Positions 41,172 through 49,680 of a DNA stretch of 64,000 nucleotides are shown here, piece after piece. The stretch spans positions 86,888 to 150,887 of the forward strand of contig CALKQS010000008.1 of assembly GCA_937990725.1 (NCBI GenBank). Direction: 5' to 3'. Numbering within the stretch: position 1 is the stretch's first letter; every line of letters begins with the position of its first letter. A program made the position numbers and the translations under genes. The notes under the pieces were generated by a model, which saw only the letters and a program-made list of their open reading frames with translations, made no database searches and was not told where the DNA came from. The DNA comes from an uncultured Candidatus Saccharibacteria bacterium (GTDB lineage Bacteria > Patescibacteriota > Saccharimonadia > Saccharimonadales > Saccharimonadaceae).

Positions 41172-43139
41172 ATGAAACGATGGGGATTGAGCGTCGTGCT
41201 GCTGTGCGGTGCACTCTATGGGCTCGCGATAGCTCCGCCAGTGCGGGCGAATACGTCGCTGTGTGGTACAAATGATCAGCTGTTCAGAGCGGTGCGTCGG
41301 CCACTAGCGACTGACTCAGCACCAGCAGCTCGCGCGATAGCATGGCTTAAACAGATGATGGAGCCAAAGCATAGCCCAGGTGATGGTAGTACCATCACTC
41401 CAGCACAAGCCTATGGCTTTGACTACCAAGCAAAGGTGAGCGGGCGCTTTACGCTTGCGCACCCACGACAAACCGAAAGTGCGACACCGCTCACGGTTCC
41501 TAATACTGCGCATGCCGCCGAAGGTTACCGCGGCACAGTAAAAGGAACAGCACCAACTGGGGCTAATCCACGTGAAGTGCGGGCGTACCTCTACAGTTAT
41601 GCTGAATATGAGCAGCCGACCGTTGTGCCCGCAGTGGTACAGCCAGATGGCACATGGACGCTCGATCTCTCACCTGTCAACCCGGCATTTGCGGGGTCAT
41701 GGCACTTCCGGCTATACGACAAAGTGACGGGGCAGCAGATTGGCGAGAGCTGGCCGCGACCTGTGACGTATAAGAATCTGGAGGTGCAGCTCTACGCGGT
41801 ATCTGATAAAGAATACCTCCAAGCTACGCAACCAGCTCAGGCAGATAATACCTTTAGTTTCGATGCAGTAGGTAAGGGGCATAAATTAATTCGCCTCTAT
41901 GATACAGCAACTAAAACTATCATTGCCGAGTATTTCAAGCCAGAGCTGGTGGGGCTCATCCGCTCATATGAGTATGCACCAGGTCAAGATGGCTATGGTA
42001 CACCGCGTGAGTCGTATAGCTATGTGTATGATCAGTCGCTGGCGCTACTCGTGGCGATTGGCGTGGACGATCGAGCAATGGCGGATAAGCTCGTGCATGG
42101 CCTAAGCGCAATCCAAGTCAAGACGGGTGAGCAGAAGGGGGCCTTCCCGGCGAGTGTGCACCAGCTTGATTACACAGGGATCCAGCAGCCGATTTATTAT
42201 ACTGGTGGTGTTGCCTTTGTGCAGTATGCGCTCATTCGCTATATGGAAAAGTATGGTGACCAGCAAGGGGTGCGCCAGATGATTCTTGATACCTTCCGCT
42301 GGCTTGAGACGATGAAGACGACGACTGGTGATGCTGCTGGGCTATTTCGTGGTGGGGTGCGGATTGACAATGGTATTAAGAAGGATATTGCGTGGCATGC
42401 TACTGAGCACAACACTGACATGTGGCATGTATATGAACGGGCAGCTCGCGTGCTGGGCGATAAGCAGTACGCTCAGAAGGCAGATGAACTTGCTAAAGTA
42501 ACGGTGGCAAAGCTATGGAATACATCCGAGGGTCGGTTCAATCAAGGATACAACGACAGCAGCAAGGCACTTGATACAACAAGCTGGGGTGCGATCTTTC
42601 TCAATGCGATTGGCGAATACGACAAAGCTGAGCAAGCACTTGCTCATACTGCCATCTACAAAACAACCGATGGTGCGGCAAAAGGCTATACACCGTATTT
42701 GACAGGTAATTACGTGCCAACCGTATGGTTTGAGGGGACGTATGGTGTGGCACAGGCATATAATATCGCTGGGGACACGGCCACGGCGCGGGCAATCTTA
42801 ACAGATACTTACCCGGCACAGCGGCCCAATGGTGCATGGCAGTACGCATCTAAGGCCGATCTGCCAAATGAACTAACTAATGCAAACTCAGTGGCATCGA
42901 CGGCGTGGTATGTGTTGGCGGCCAGCTACCCAGAAGCAATTTGGTCGGAGTGCCGCGCGGCACTGGCCACAAATCCGTTCGATCCAAGTACACCCAATCA
43001 GCCTACCCAACCAGCCAAGCCAAGCCAATTCCACGGCCTCTTAGCCGACACCGGCATATCGCTCTGGCAATTTGTTCTTGTGACAGCGGTGTTGCTTGCT
43101 AGTGGGATGCTACTAGCGCGCTATGTGCGACGCGCATAA
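41172..43139 (+). CDS. Large exported protein with LADTG sorting signal
   Basis: 655 residues. The signal peptide is WGLSVVLLCGALYGLAIAPP, cut near VRANT. A beta-rich region (about 110-250) has two Ig-like units (REVRAYLYSYAEYEQP and GSWHFRLYDKVTGQQIGES). Residues 270-590 form a repeated helical array like the (alpha/alpha)6 barrels of glycosidases and lyases (TPRESYSYVYDQSLALLVAIG, ATEHNTDMWHVYERAAR). The tail has LADTG, one membrane helix and RRA, a sortase-type signal of the LAxTG form. It is likely displayed on the surface and may act on carbohydrate. The catalytic residues were not identified. GGAGGGGG precedes the start. Confidence 0.8.
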   Translation: MKRWGLSVVLLCGALYGLAIAPPVRANTSLCGTNDQLFRAVRRPLATDSAPAARAIAWLKQMMEPKHSPGDGSTITPAQAYGFDYQAKVSGRFTLAHPRQTESATPLTVPNTAHAAEGYRGTVKGTAPTGANPREVRAYLYSYAEYEQPTVVPAVVQPDGTWTLDLSPVNPAFAGSWHFRLYDKVTGQQIGESWPRPVTYKNLEVQLYAVSDKEYLQATQPAQADNTFSFDAVGKGHKLIRLYDTATKTIIAEYFKPELVGLIRSYEYAPGQDGYGTPRESYSYVYDQSLALLVAIGVDDRAMADKLVHGLSAIQVKTGEQKGAFPASVHQLDYTGIQQPIYYTGGVAFVQYALIRYMEKYGDQQGVRQMILDTFRWLETMKTTTGDAAGLFRGGVRIDNGIKKDIAWHATEHNTDMWHVYERAARVLGDKQYAQKADELAKVTVAKLWNTSEGRFNQGYNDSSKALDTTSWGAIFLNAIGEYDKAEQALAHTAIYKTTDGAAKGYTPYLTGNYVPTVWFEGTYGVAQAYNIAGDTATARAILTDTYPAQRPNGAWQYASKADLPNELTNANSVASTAWYVLAASYPEAIWSECRAALATNPFDPSTPNQPTQPAKPSQFHGLLADTGISLWQFVLVTAVLLASGMLLARYVRRA

Positions 43140-43145
43140 CAGTCA

Positions 43146-43919
43146 CTACTTTAACCCCCGAAAAGTGCTTGATTTGACGTTATCATACATCTTGTTGTCT
43201 TGAAGGAGCTTCTTCATCGCTTTTACATCATCAGGCTGTCCAGCTAAGAGATACTGAGCTTGATTGCCATACATATTGATTGCCTGTGCAACGTGCTCTT
43301 GACTCTGGGAAAGACTAGCATTGGTTTCATAGGTGACATTGGCTGTTTTATTTGCTAACTCCGAGAGCTCCTTATCAAAGACCGCTACTCCCTTGTCTAG
43401 ATGGTAGAGAACGATGGGGCGTTTGCCAGCCCACTGCCTGACAATTGGTCGCATTGCCGAGATGCCGACATCAGATGCAAAACAAACCAGTGGCGTGTCG
43501 CCGTCCGTAACGAACAAAGACGAACCTAGCCAACTCATCTCGATCTGGCTACCTGCCGGTAGACTCGTCAAAGCTTTTTTATAGGGGCTGCCACTATTGT
43601 GCGTCACTATGACGATTTCATTATCCTCAGGGCTAGAAGCAATGCTCAGCCAACGGCTTGTCTGTTCTCCCTTATGATCATTCTTTTTACCACCAGATGC
43701 CGTACTGGGTAGCGTAATCTTGGCATAAGAGCCTGCCTTCCACGTCATACTATCAGGTTTTGCCAGGCGAATAACGTGGAGGTTGCCGCTAGGGTTTTCG
43801 ATGGATTTGATTGATAACGTTTGGCTCCGCCCCAAGTACGCGATGACACCCCAAGTGACAAGGCCTATAACTGCAAGAATAGCTATAACGATGATTACCA
43901 TTTTTTTACCCCTTTTCAT
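43146..43919 (-). CDS. Membrane-anchored ferredoxin-reductase-like flavoprotein
   Basis: 257 residues. One N-terminal helix (MVIIVIAILAVIGLVTWGVI) anchors a ferredoxin-NADP reductase-like module: RWLSIASSPED matches the flavin-binding RxYS motif and CFASDVGISAMRPIVRQ matches the nucleotide-binding GxG region (with ASDVGI for the usual GGTGIT). Such modules move electrons between NAD(P)H and a partner. No iron-sulfur domain is present. The start overlaps the upstream tetR gene by 14 nt, so TetR probably controls this gene too. Confidence 0.72.
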   Translation of the reverse strand: MKRGKKMVIIVIAILAVIGLVTWGVIAYLGRSQTLSIKSIENPSGNLHVIRLAKPDSMTWKAGSYAKITLPSTASGGKKNDHKGEQTSRWLSIASSPEDNEIVIVTHNSGSPYKKALTSLPAGSQIEMSWLGSSLFVTDGDTPLVCFASDVGISAMRPIVRQWAGKRPIVLYHLDKGVAVFDKELSELANKTANVTYETNASLSQSQEHVAQAINMYGNQAQYLLAGQPDDVKAMKKLLQDNKMYDNVKSSTFRGLK

Positions 43920-44499
43920 TATGTAAAATACCTTTCACAAAGTTAGTGGCAAGTACTTCTAGCGTCCTACCGATACCCGGAAAATCGTTTTCCGTGATAT
44001 GTATATCCATGTAGTAAAACAAATTATAAACCTGTAAAATATTCTGAATCTTCTCCTCTGAATATCCTTCTGCCACCATACGATTAGTAAAGGTTTCGAC
44101 TAAAAACTGATGAAAGGTATTGGTGGATTTGCCTTTACCTGAAGAATAATAGCTGCGCAGCGTACGAGAAATGGCTGGATTATGCCATTCCGCCAGGATT
44201 TTATTGGACGAAACCAGGCTACGTGACTGCTCAAAAATCTGCCTCACAAGTTCAACCAAATCCTGCTGCCAATCGATGTCATCCATCATTGCTTGGCGAA
44301 CGCGGTTATTCTCCTCAACGTACACATCCAGAAAGATAGCTTCCTTGCCGCTGTAGTAGTTATAAAAAGAACCAACTGCTACGCCAGCACGTTTAGCGAT
44401 TTCTGAGATCCCGGCCTCCTTATAGCCCTTTTTTGAGAAGACATCATAGGCGGCTGTTTTTAATGTTTGCTTCTTGTTCAATGCTCGTGACTCCCTCAT
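43906..44499 (-). CDS. TetR family regulator
   Basis: 197 residues from the ATG at 44499 (a start at 44535, 5 nt after the -10 box, is the alternative). The N-terminal HTH is clear: KTAAYDVFSKKGYKEAGISE, then IAKRAGVAVGSFYNYYSGKE. The C-terminal helical domain should bind a small ligand. It overlaps the reductase gene and lies behind a promoter with a palindrome over the expected transcription start. This suggests self-repression and ligand-released expression of the pair. Confidence 0.88.
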   Translation of the reverse strand: MRESRALNKKQTLKTAAYDVFSKKGYKEAGISEIAKRAGVAVGSFYNYYSGKEAIFLDVYVEENNRVRQAMMDDIDWQQDLVELVRQIFEQSRSLVSSNKILAEWHNPAISRTLRSYYSSGKGKSTNTFHQFLVETFTNRMVAEGYSEEKIQNILQVYNLFYYMDIHITENDFPGIGRTLEVLATNFVKGILHNEKG

Positions 44500-44510
44500 T
44501 AATGATGTTC

Positions 44511-44538
44511 TGAATGAATAAATTTTTATATTCATTCA
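44511..44538. promoter_or_regulatory. Inverted repeat, probable TetR operator
   Basis: TGAATGAATA, 8 nt, then TATTCATTCA: a perfect 10-bp inverted repeat that overlaps the predicted start of transcription of the tetR gene. Confidence 0.7.
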
Positions 44539-44540
44539 AT

Positions 44541-44570
44541 AGTATATGAAATCACTAAAGGGTATGTCAA
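44541..44570 (-). promoter_or_regulatory. Consensus promoter of tetR-reductase operon
   Basis: On the minus strand TTGACA (44570-44565), an 18-nt spacer and TATACT (44546-44541). The operator begins 3 nt downstream. Confidence 0.8.
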
Positions 44571-44695
44571 TAGAGGGATTTTCTTGATTATCTTTTGCTT
44601 GGCAGCTCGATTGATGATCTTACCTCATTAAACGCCCTGTGGCCTGGATTGAGTGTGATTCAGTAAAGATCGACACCTAAACTAACGAGAGTGTG

Positions 44696-45325
44696 TCATT
44701 GGCTCTGTATCTTATCCACCAACTTCGTCAGCTTCACCCCGCCGTACATCCAGTGGTCGGCGCCGCGGTATGCGCCGGAGTTGTTGACTTCGCCGCGCTG
44801 GGTATAGATCAGGCGGGTCAGGGCAGACAGGCGCCAGGTTTTGCCGCTGTAGGATACCTCGCGTGGGCCAGCTACGACGGCGGTGATGGCTGGGTCTTTG
44901 ATAAAGTGGATGCTCGCGCCCTTGTCGATACCCTTTTTGTAAAAGCTAAAGCGCTGATCTTGCTGGTGTGCGGTGGTAACGGCCTCGAACGAGTCGGCCT
45001 TGCTGGTGGATTGAGCTGGCTTGGGGTAAATCTGCGTACCATCAAGGGCAAGCAGCAGCCGCTGGATAAGATATTCATCAAGCGCAAAGAACTCACTCCG
45101 GCCAATGCGATGTTTGCTAAAGACTTCGTGCAGGAGCTGTTCCTTTTTGTGGTAATTATCTACCTCAATGGCGACCAGCCGCTGCAGCCCAGTGATGTTG
45201 GAGTAGCCGTTAGACTCAAGATATTGCATGCGCGCCTCGAAGCGGTCGACGCTGGTCTTACCAATCTTGACCAAACCCTCAATAGCACTGGTCATAACAT
45301 AAATCACTCCGCGCGGCTCGGACAT
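44696..45325 (-). CDS. T5orf172 / GIY-YIG-like nuclease-domain protein
   Basis: 209 residues. The N-terminal domain shows GVIYVMTSAIEGLVKIGKT followed by NYHKKEQLLHEVFSKHRIGR and SEFFALD, the plan of T5orf172/MUG113 GIY-YIG-like domains found in phage and mobile genes. The C-terminal 60 residues (GKTWRLSALTRLIY, HWMYGGVKLTKLVD) look like the small domain often attached to such proteins (DUF4357-like). It should bind or cut DNA. It lies back to back with the hsdM promoter at the edge of the restriction locus. Confidence 0.7.
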   Translation of the reverse strand: MSEPRGVIYVMTSAIEGLVKIGKTSVDRFEARMQYLESNGYSNITGLQRLVAIEVDNYHKKEQLLHEVFSKHRIGRSEFFALDEYLIQRLLLALDGTQIYPKPAQSTSKADSFEAVTTAHQQDQRFSFYKKGIDKGASIHFIKDPAITAVVAGPREVSYSGKTWRLSALTRLIYTQRGEVNNSGAYRGADHWMYGGVKLTKLVDKIQSQ

Positions 45326-45331
45326 GGTTTT

Positions 45332-45337
45332 ATTGTA
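45332..45337 (-). promoter_or_regulatory. -10 box of leaderless T5orf172 gene
   Basis: Minus-strand TACAAT, 6 nt before the ATG at 45325. Confidence 0.55.
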
Positions 45338-45413
45338 GCAGACTGTGGGGCAGGTGAATAGCCAATGGTAGTAAAATGCTTCAGCCAGCCTCGTTAATTA
45401 GGCTTGCTTGCAG

Positions 45414-45419
45414 TATAAT
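45414..45419 (+). promoter_or_regulatory. -10 box of hsdM operon
   Basis: TATAAT lies 7 nt before the ATG at 45427. It is the only clear promoter for the whole restriction run to about 54 kb. Confidence 0.6.
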
Positions 45420-45426
45420 GAGGGGC

Positions 45427-47013
45427 ATGACAACAGGGGATAATCGTAAAGAACAAGAACGCAGCAAGCTTCACAATACTATTTGGAAAATTGCCAATGA
45501 CCTGCGCGGATCAGTCGATGGATGGGACTTTAAGACGTATGTGCTAGGGTTCTTATTTTACCGGTTTATATCGGAAAATCTAGTCAATTATATTAATGCT
45601 GAAGAGCGTAAAACTGGTGTGGCTGATTTTAATTACGCTGAACTTAGCGATGATCAGGCGGAGTTTGGTCGCGAGGATACGGTAAACGACAAAGGATTTT
45701 ATATTTTACCAAGCGAGCTGTTTGAAAATGTCCGTAAGCGTGCCAAAAATGACGAAAATTTGAACGAAACGCTGAGTAAAATATTCCGTAACATTGAGCA
45801 ATCGGCCAAGGGTTTTGATAGTGAGGATGATTTCCGTGGATTATTTGACGATTTAGACGTTAATAGCAATAAGCTTGGTCCGACTGTTACCAGACGCAAT
45901 GAACGATTGGTGAAATTGATGAACGCCATCGGTGAATTAGAGCTTGGTAAGTTTGAAGACAATACAATTGACGCTTTTGGCGACGCATATGAGTATCTGA
46001 TGACCATGTATGCTGGTAATGCTGGCAAATCTGGAGGCGAGTTCTTTACGCCGCAAGAAGTGAGCGAACTTTTGGCAAAAATTACTGTTGTCGGTAAGAC
46101 ATCGGTAAACAAAGTGTATGACCCAGCGGCAGGCTCCGGTTCGCTACTGCTAAAGTTTGCGAAAGTTTTGGGTAAGGATAATGTCCGGCAAGGCTTTTAT
46201 GGGCAAGAGATTAACATTACGACTTATAATCTTTGCCGCATCAACATGTTCCTGCATGACATTAATTATGAAAAATTTAACATTGCTCACGGTGATACGC
46301 TGAAAGATCCGAAACACTGGGATGACGAGCCGTTTGATGCGATTGTTTCAAATCCGCCATATAGTATCAAATGGGACGGCGACAGTAATCCGACGCTCAT
46401 CAACGATCCTCGCTTTAGCCCGGCTGGAGTCTTGGCACCGCGCAGTAAGGCTGATTTAGCATTCACGATGCATATGTTGAGCTGGCTGAGCGAGAGCGGC
46501 ACGGCGGCGATTGTTGAGTTTCCTGGCGCGCTATATCGCGGTGGGGCTGAGGCAAAAATCCGCAAATACTTGGTAGAGAGTAATTATGTTGATGCCGTTA
46601 TCCAGTTGCCACCAGACCTATTCTTTGGTACGACAATTAGCACCTGTATCTTTGTTTTAAAAAAGAGCCGGGCGACGAATGACATATTGTTTATCGACGC
46701 TAGCGCTGAGTTTGTACGTAAAGGCAATAAAAATAAGTTGAACGAAGAAAATCGGCAGAAGATCCTGGATAGCTTTACTAACCGGCAAAATATTGATTAC
46801 TTTGCGAAAGTTGCTACCTATGAAGATGTCGTCGCTAATGACTATAATCTATCAGTTAGCTCGTATGTTGAGGCTGAAGATACGCAAGAGGTGATTGATA
46901 TCACTGAGCTCAATGCTGACATTGCAAAGATCGTGGCTCGCCAGTCTGAATTGCGCACAGAAATTGATGCAATAGTTGCGGATCTCGAGAGGGATAATGA
47001 TGATGCGAGATAA
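45427..47013 (+). CDS. hsdM: Type I restriction-modification methyltransferase HsdM
   Basis: 528 residues from ATG 45427. An N-terminal helical domain (TIWKIANDLRGSVDGWDFKT) precedes the adenine-N6 methyltransferase fold: GGEFFTPQEVSELL, SAM motif I YDPAAGSGSLLLKF, and catalytic motif IV IVSNPPYSIKW. A C-terminal helical region follows. Two HsdM with one HsdS methylate the recognition site. The locus is AT-rich compared with flanking genes, which fits acquisition. The next gene overlaps its end by 17 nt. Confidence 0.95.
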   Translation: MTTGDNRKEQERSKLHNTIWKIANDLRGSVDGWDFKTYVLGFLFYRFISENLVNYINAEERKTGVADFNYAELSDDQAEFGREDTVNDKGFYILPSELFENVRKRAKNDENLNETLSKIFRNIEQSAKGFDSEDDFRGLFDDLDVNSNKLGPTVTRRNERLVKLMNAIGELELGKFEDNTIDAFGDAYEYLMTMYAGNAGKSGGEFFTPQEVSELLAKITVVGKTSVNKVYDPAAGSGSLLLKFAKVLGKDNVRQGFYGQEINITTYNLCRINMFLHDINYEKFNIAHGDTLKDPKHWDDEPFDAIVSNPPYSIKWDGDSNPTLINDPRFSPAGVLAPRSKADLAFTMHMLSWLSESGTAAIVEFPGALYRGGAEAKIRKYLVESNYVDAVIQLPPDLFFGTTISTCIFVLKKSRATNDILFIDASAEFVRKGNKNKLNEENRQKILDSFTNRQNIDYFAKVATYEDVVANDYNLSVSSYVEAEDTQEVIDITELNADIAKIVARQSELRTEIDAIVADLERDNDDAR

Positions 47014-47416
47014 CGGCAATATCGTTATTTATGTTGATGATAATGGTAAGCCACAAGTTGATGTTCGGCTCCAAGATGAGACGGTTTGGCTGACGCAAGC
47101 GCAGCTGGTCGATTTGTATCAGTCAAGTAAAGCGAATGTCAGCGAGCATATAAAAAATATCTTTGATGAGGGCGAGCTTGACCGGGCGGCAACTGTTCGG
47201 AAATTCCGAACAGCTCGAACTGAGGGTGATCGTCAGGTAGAGCGTGAATTAGAATACTATAATCTCGATACTTGTAAACTTAGTACCAAGCAGACTAAAG
47301 AAAAAATGCTAGTTGGGTATCGTAAATATAAGGCGAAAAACTTGAGTAGCGTGGAAGAGGATTATCTGGAGAATATTAAGAAAACAGCCAAGAGATTGAA
47401 AGGTGAAATAAAGTGA
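46997..47416 (+). CDS. RhuM-family protein, shortened
   Basis: 139 residues starting in an ATG triplet run at 46997. The N-terminus GNIVIYVDDNGKPQVDVRLQ, then DETVWLTQAQLVDLYQSSKA and VSEHIKNIF, matches RhuM proteins, which often sit inside type I restriction loci. Full-length RhuM is about 330 residues. Here, right after EREYYNLD-like ERELEYYNLD, the usual middle is missing and the sequence jumps to a lysine-rich tail (LSSVEEDYLENIKKTAKRLK). An internal deletion is the simplest reading. The function is unknown, and the stop overlaps the next start by 4 nt. Confidence 0.7.
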   Translation: MMMRDNGNIVIYVDDNGKPQVDVRLQDETVWLTQAQLVDLYQSSKANVSEHIKNIFDEGELDRAATVRKFRTARTEGDRQVERELEYYNLDTCKLSTKQTKEKMLVGYRKYKAKNLSSVEEDYLENIKKTAKRLKGEIK

Positions 47417-49680
47417 GTATTCAGAAAGTTAAAATTAATTTTGAGCATTGTTATGGCATTCATAGGTTATGTAGTGACTTTGACTTTTCTAAATCTAATA
47501 AGCAGCTAACTAATAAGCAGCTAACTAATATGCAGCTAATTTATGCTCCGAATGGCACTATGAAAACGTCTTTTGCAAAAACTTTTAAGGATATGAGTGA
47601 TCCTAGAGGAAAAACTAAACCTCACGATCAGCTTGATGAAACTTTGCAATCGACTTACAAAGTTATGGTTGAAGATAACGTCGGAAACGAGCGAGATATA
47701 ACACCTGATGAAATTAAGGTTATTAAGTCTTATGATGAGTCTGCGTTTAAGTCAGAAGAGGCTATCCTCACCTTACTTGCCAACAAAGAGATTCGTCAAC
47801 AATATGTTGATATTTTTAAAGAATTAGACAATGAGAAAAAATCTGCATTAAGTCCTCTGAAAAGAATTACTGGCAGTAGTAATTACGAGCAAGAAATCAT
47901 TGACGCTTTTTCTGACCCAGGAACTAAAAAACGTTCGATATTTGAAGTTTTGGCTACCATAATAGACGACGTAAAACAGTCAAATAGTACCTTTGATTTT
48001 GTTTATAATCATGTATTTGATCCTAAGGGGAAAGTGCGTGACTTTCTAGATGAAAATTATGATTTATTACAAAAATATAGTGAGAAATATAATGAACTGT
48101 TATCAAGCTCACAATTCTTTTCAAACAACGGAGAGCGAGCTTTTGGTACGATTGAAGCAGGCGCTCTTCGTGATTCAATAAAAGGTGACGAATATTTCAA
48201 ATCAGGACATAAACTTTCGTTAAAAGATGAGACAGTAGTGGATAGTGCAGAGAAATTGTCGAAGGTTATCGATAATGAGATTAAAAAAGTTTTTGATAAT
48301 CAAGAAATTAAGGACATTTTTGATAAAATAGACAAAAAGCTGCAAGGAAACCAAGAACTAAGGAACTTTAAAAAAGTTATAGAAAAAGATAAAGCTCTGA
48401 TTGCCATGCTGACTAATTACGATGAATTTCGTAAGGAGGTTTGGTATAGTTTTCTAAAACAAGTCGAGCCTGGGGTCAGTAGTTTAGTCGAAAACTATAA
48501 TACGAAAAAGCCAGATATTGAGGCGATTGTGGCTGTAGCAAATGATTCAAAAGGCCTGTGGGATGATACGATAGAAGAGTTCAAAACTCGATTTACTAGT
48601 TTGCCATTTTCTTTTGATATTAAAGATCGGGGCGATGCAATCCTAGGTAAATCAGCACCAACCGTTATATATAAATATGGTGATAGACTAGTTGATCAAG
48701 ACGTATTGACGGATAGAATTCTAAGCCAGGGAGAGCGACGTGCTTTCTATCTACTTAATGTAATATTTGATATAAAATCACGAGAAAAAGAAAACAAAGA
48801 AACTTTATTTATTATAGATGATATCGCAGACTCGTTTGACTATAAGAATAAATACGCTATTATTCAGTACTTAAACGACTTAAATAAGAGCGAAAATTTT
48901 AAGAGTATTGTTTTAACTCATAATTTTGATTTTTATCGTACACTGCAAGAGCGAATACTAGTAAGCGGTAAATGGGATTATTCGTTTATAGCAGAAAGAA
49001 ATAATGACGAGATTAGATTATTGCCAGGCGGAGAAAAGGTAATTACCGATCCTTTTAATAAATGGCGTAATAAATGTAATAAGGATGAAAAGCTACTTGT
49101 TGCCACCATACCGTTCATACGTGAGCTATATAACTATCAAAAAGGGAATAAATCGCCAGAGTATTTATTGCTAACACACCTACTTCATGACAAAGAAGCT
49201 GACAATCAAAACATTATACCTGCTACCTACGATATAAAACTGAGTGATATTGAGGGTGTCTTTGTTGATATGTTAAATGTGCAGTTTAAGTTTCCAGATA
49301 AGACTAAAAAAGTTATAGACATTATTTTTAGTGTTGCTGATCAGATTCAGCAAGAATCTCATGACGGCATATGTTTGGAGGATAAGATAGTATTAGCTAT
49401 GGCGGCTCGACTCTTGGCGGAGCGAGAAATCCTTATCCATATGGAACGTCCGTCAGATGTAAGAAAAAATCAATTTTGGGAATTCTACAATGCGTTTCGG
49501 AATCAATTTGGAAGTGATGAAACTAAAAAAGGCATATTAGACGTTCTAGAACAGGTCAATATCATCACTCCGGCAAATATCCACATTAATTCATTTATGT
49601 ACGAGCCAATTATTGACGTTGGTATTGATGAGTTAGTTTGTTTATATGAGCGAGTAAAGGCTTTGCATGAGCAAAATTGA
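47413..49680 (+). CDS. RM-locus AAA/ABC-type ATPase, PrrC/RloC-like
   Basis: 755 residues from GTG 47413, coupled to the preceding gene. ATPase motifs are spread over the length: Walker A-like IYAPNGTMKTSFAKT (about 43-57), coiled regions (about 100-400), the ABC signature RILSQGERRAF (about 435), Walker B TLFIIDDIADSFD and switch His in VLTHNFDFYRT (about 502). This is the SMC/ABC plan of PrrC and RloC, anticodon nucleases that guard type I systems. The last 200 residues should hold any effector. I could not identify the ACNase Arg-Glu-His triad with confidence. Placement between hsdM and hsdS supports a defence role. Confidence 0.75.
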   Translation: MSIQKVKINFEHCYGIHRLCSDFDFSKSNKQLTNKQLTNMQLIYAPNGTMKTSFAKTFKDMSDPRGKTKPHDQLDETLQSTYKVMVEDNVGNERDITPDEIKVIKSYDESAFKSEEAILTLLANKEIRQQYVDIFKELDNEKKSALSPLKRITGSSNYEQEIIDAFSDPGTKKRSIFEVLATIIDDVKQSNSTFDFVYNHVFDPKGKVRDFLDENYDLLQKYSEKYNELLSSSQFFSNNGERAFGTIEAGALRDSIKGDEYFKSGHKLSLKDETVVDSAEKLSKVIDNEIKKVFDNQEIKDIFDKIDKKLQGNQELRNFKKVIEKDKALIAMLTNYDEFRKEVWYSFLKQVEPGVSSLVENYNTKKPDIEAIVAVANDSKGLWDDTIEEFKTRFTSLPFSFDIKDRGDAILGKSAPTVIYKYGDRLVDQDVLTDRILSQGERRAFYLLNVIFDIKSREKENKETLFIIDDIADSFDYKNKYAIIQYLNDLNKSENFKSIVLTHNFDFYRTLQERILVSGKWDYSFIAERNNDEIRLLPGGEKVITDPFNKWRNKCNKDEKLLVATIPFIRELYNYQKGNKSPEYLLLTHLLHDKEADNQNIIPATYDIKLSDIEGVFVDMLNVQFKFPDKTKKVIDIIFSVADQIQQESHDGICLEDKIVLAMAARLLAEREILIHMERPSDVRKNQFWEFYNAFRNQFGSDETKKGILDVLEQVNIITPANIHINSFMYEPIIDVGIDELVCLYERVKALHEQN
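47497..47541 (+). repeat. 15-bp tandem repeat near ATPase N-terminus
   Basis: Two exact copies of AATAAGCAGCTAACT are followed by a third, variant copy. Each unit adds five residues (roughly NKQLT) just before the Walker A region. Copy changes would keep the frame. Confidence 0.85.

Noticed and set aside
44693..45361. A 222-codon plus-strand frame opposite the T5orf172 gene
   Set aside because: It is antisense to a gene with recognisable motifs and its own -10 box, and has no motif or start signal of its own.
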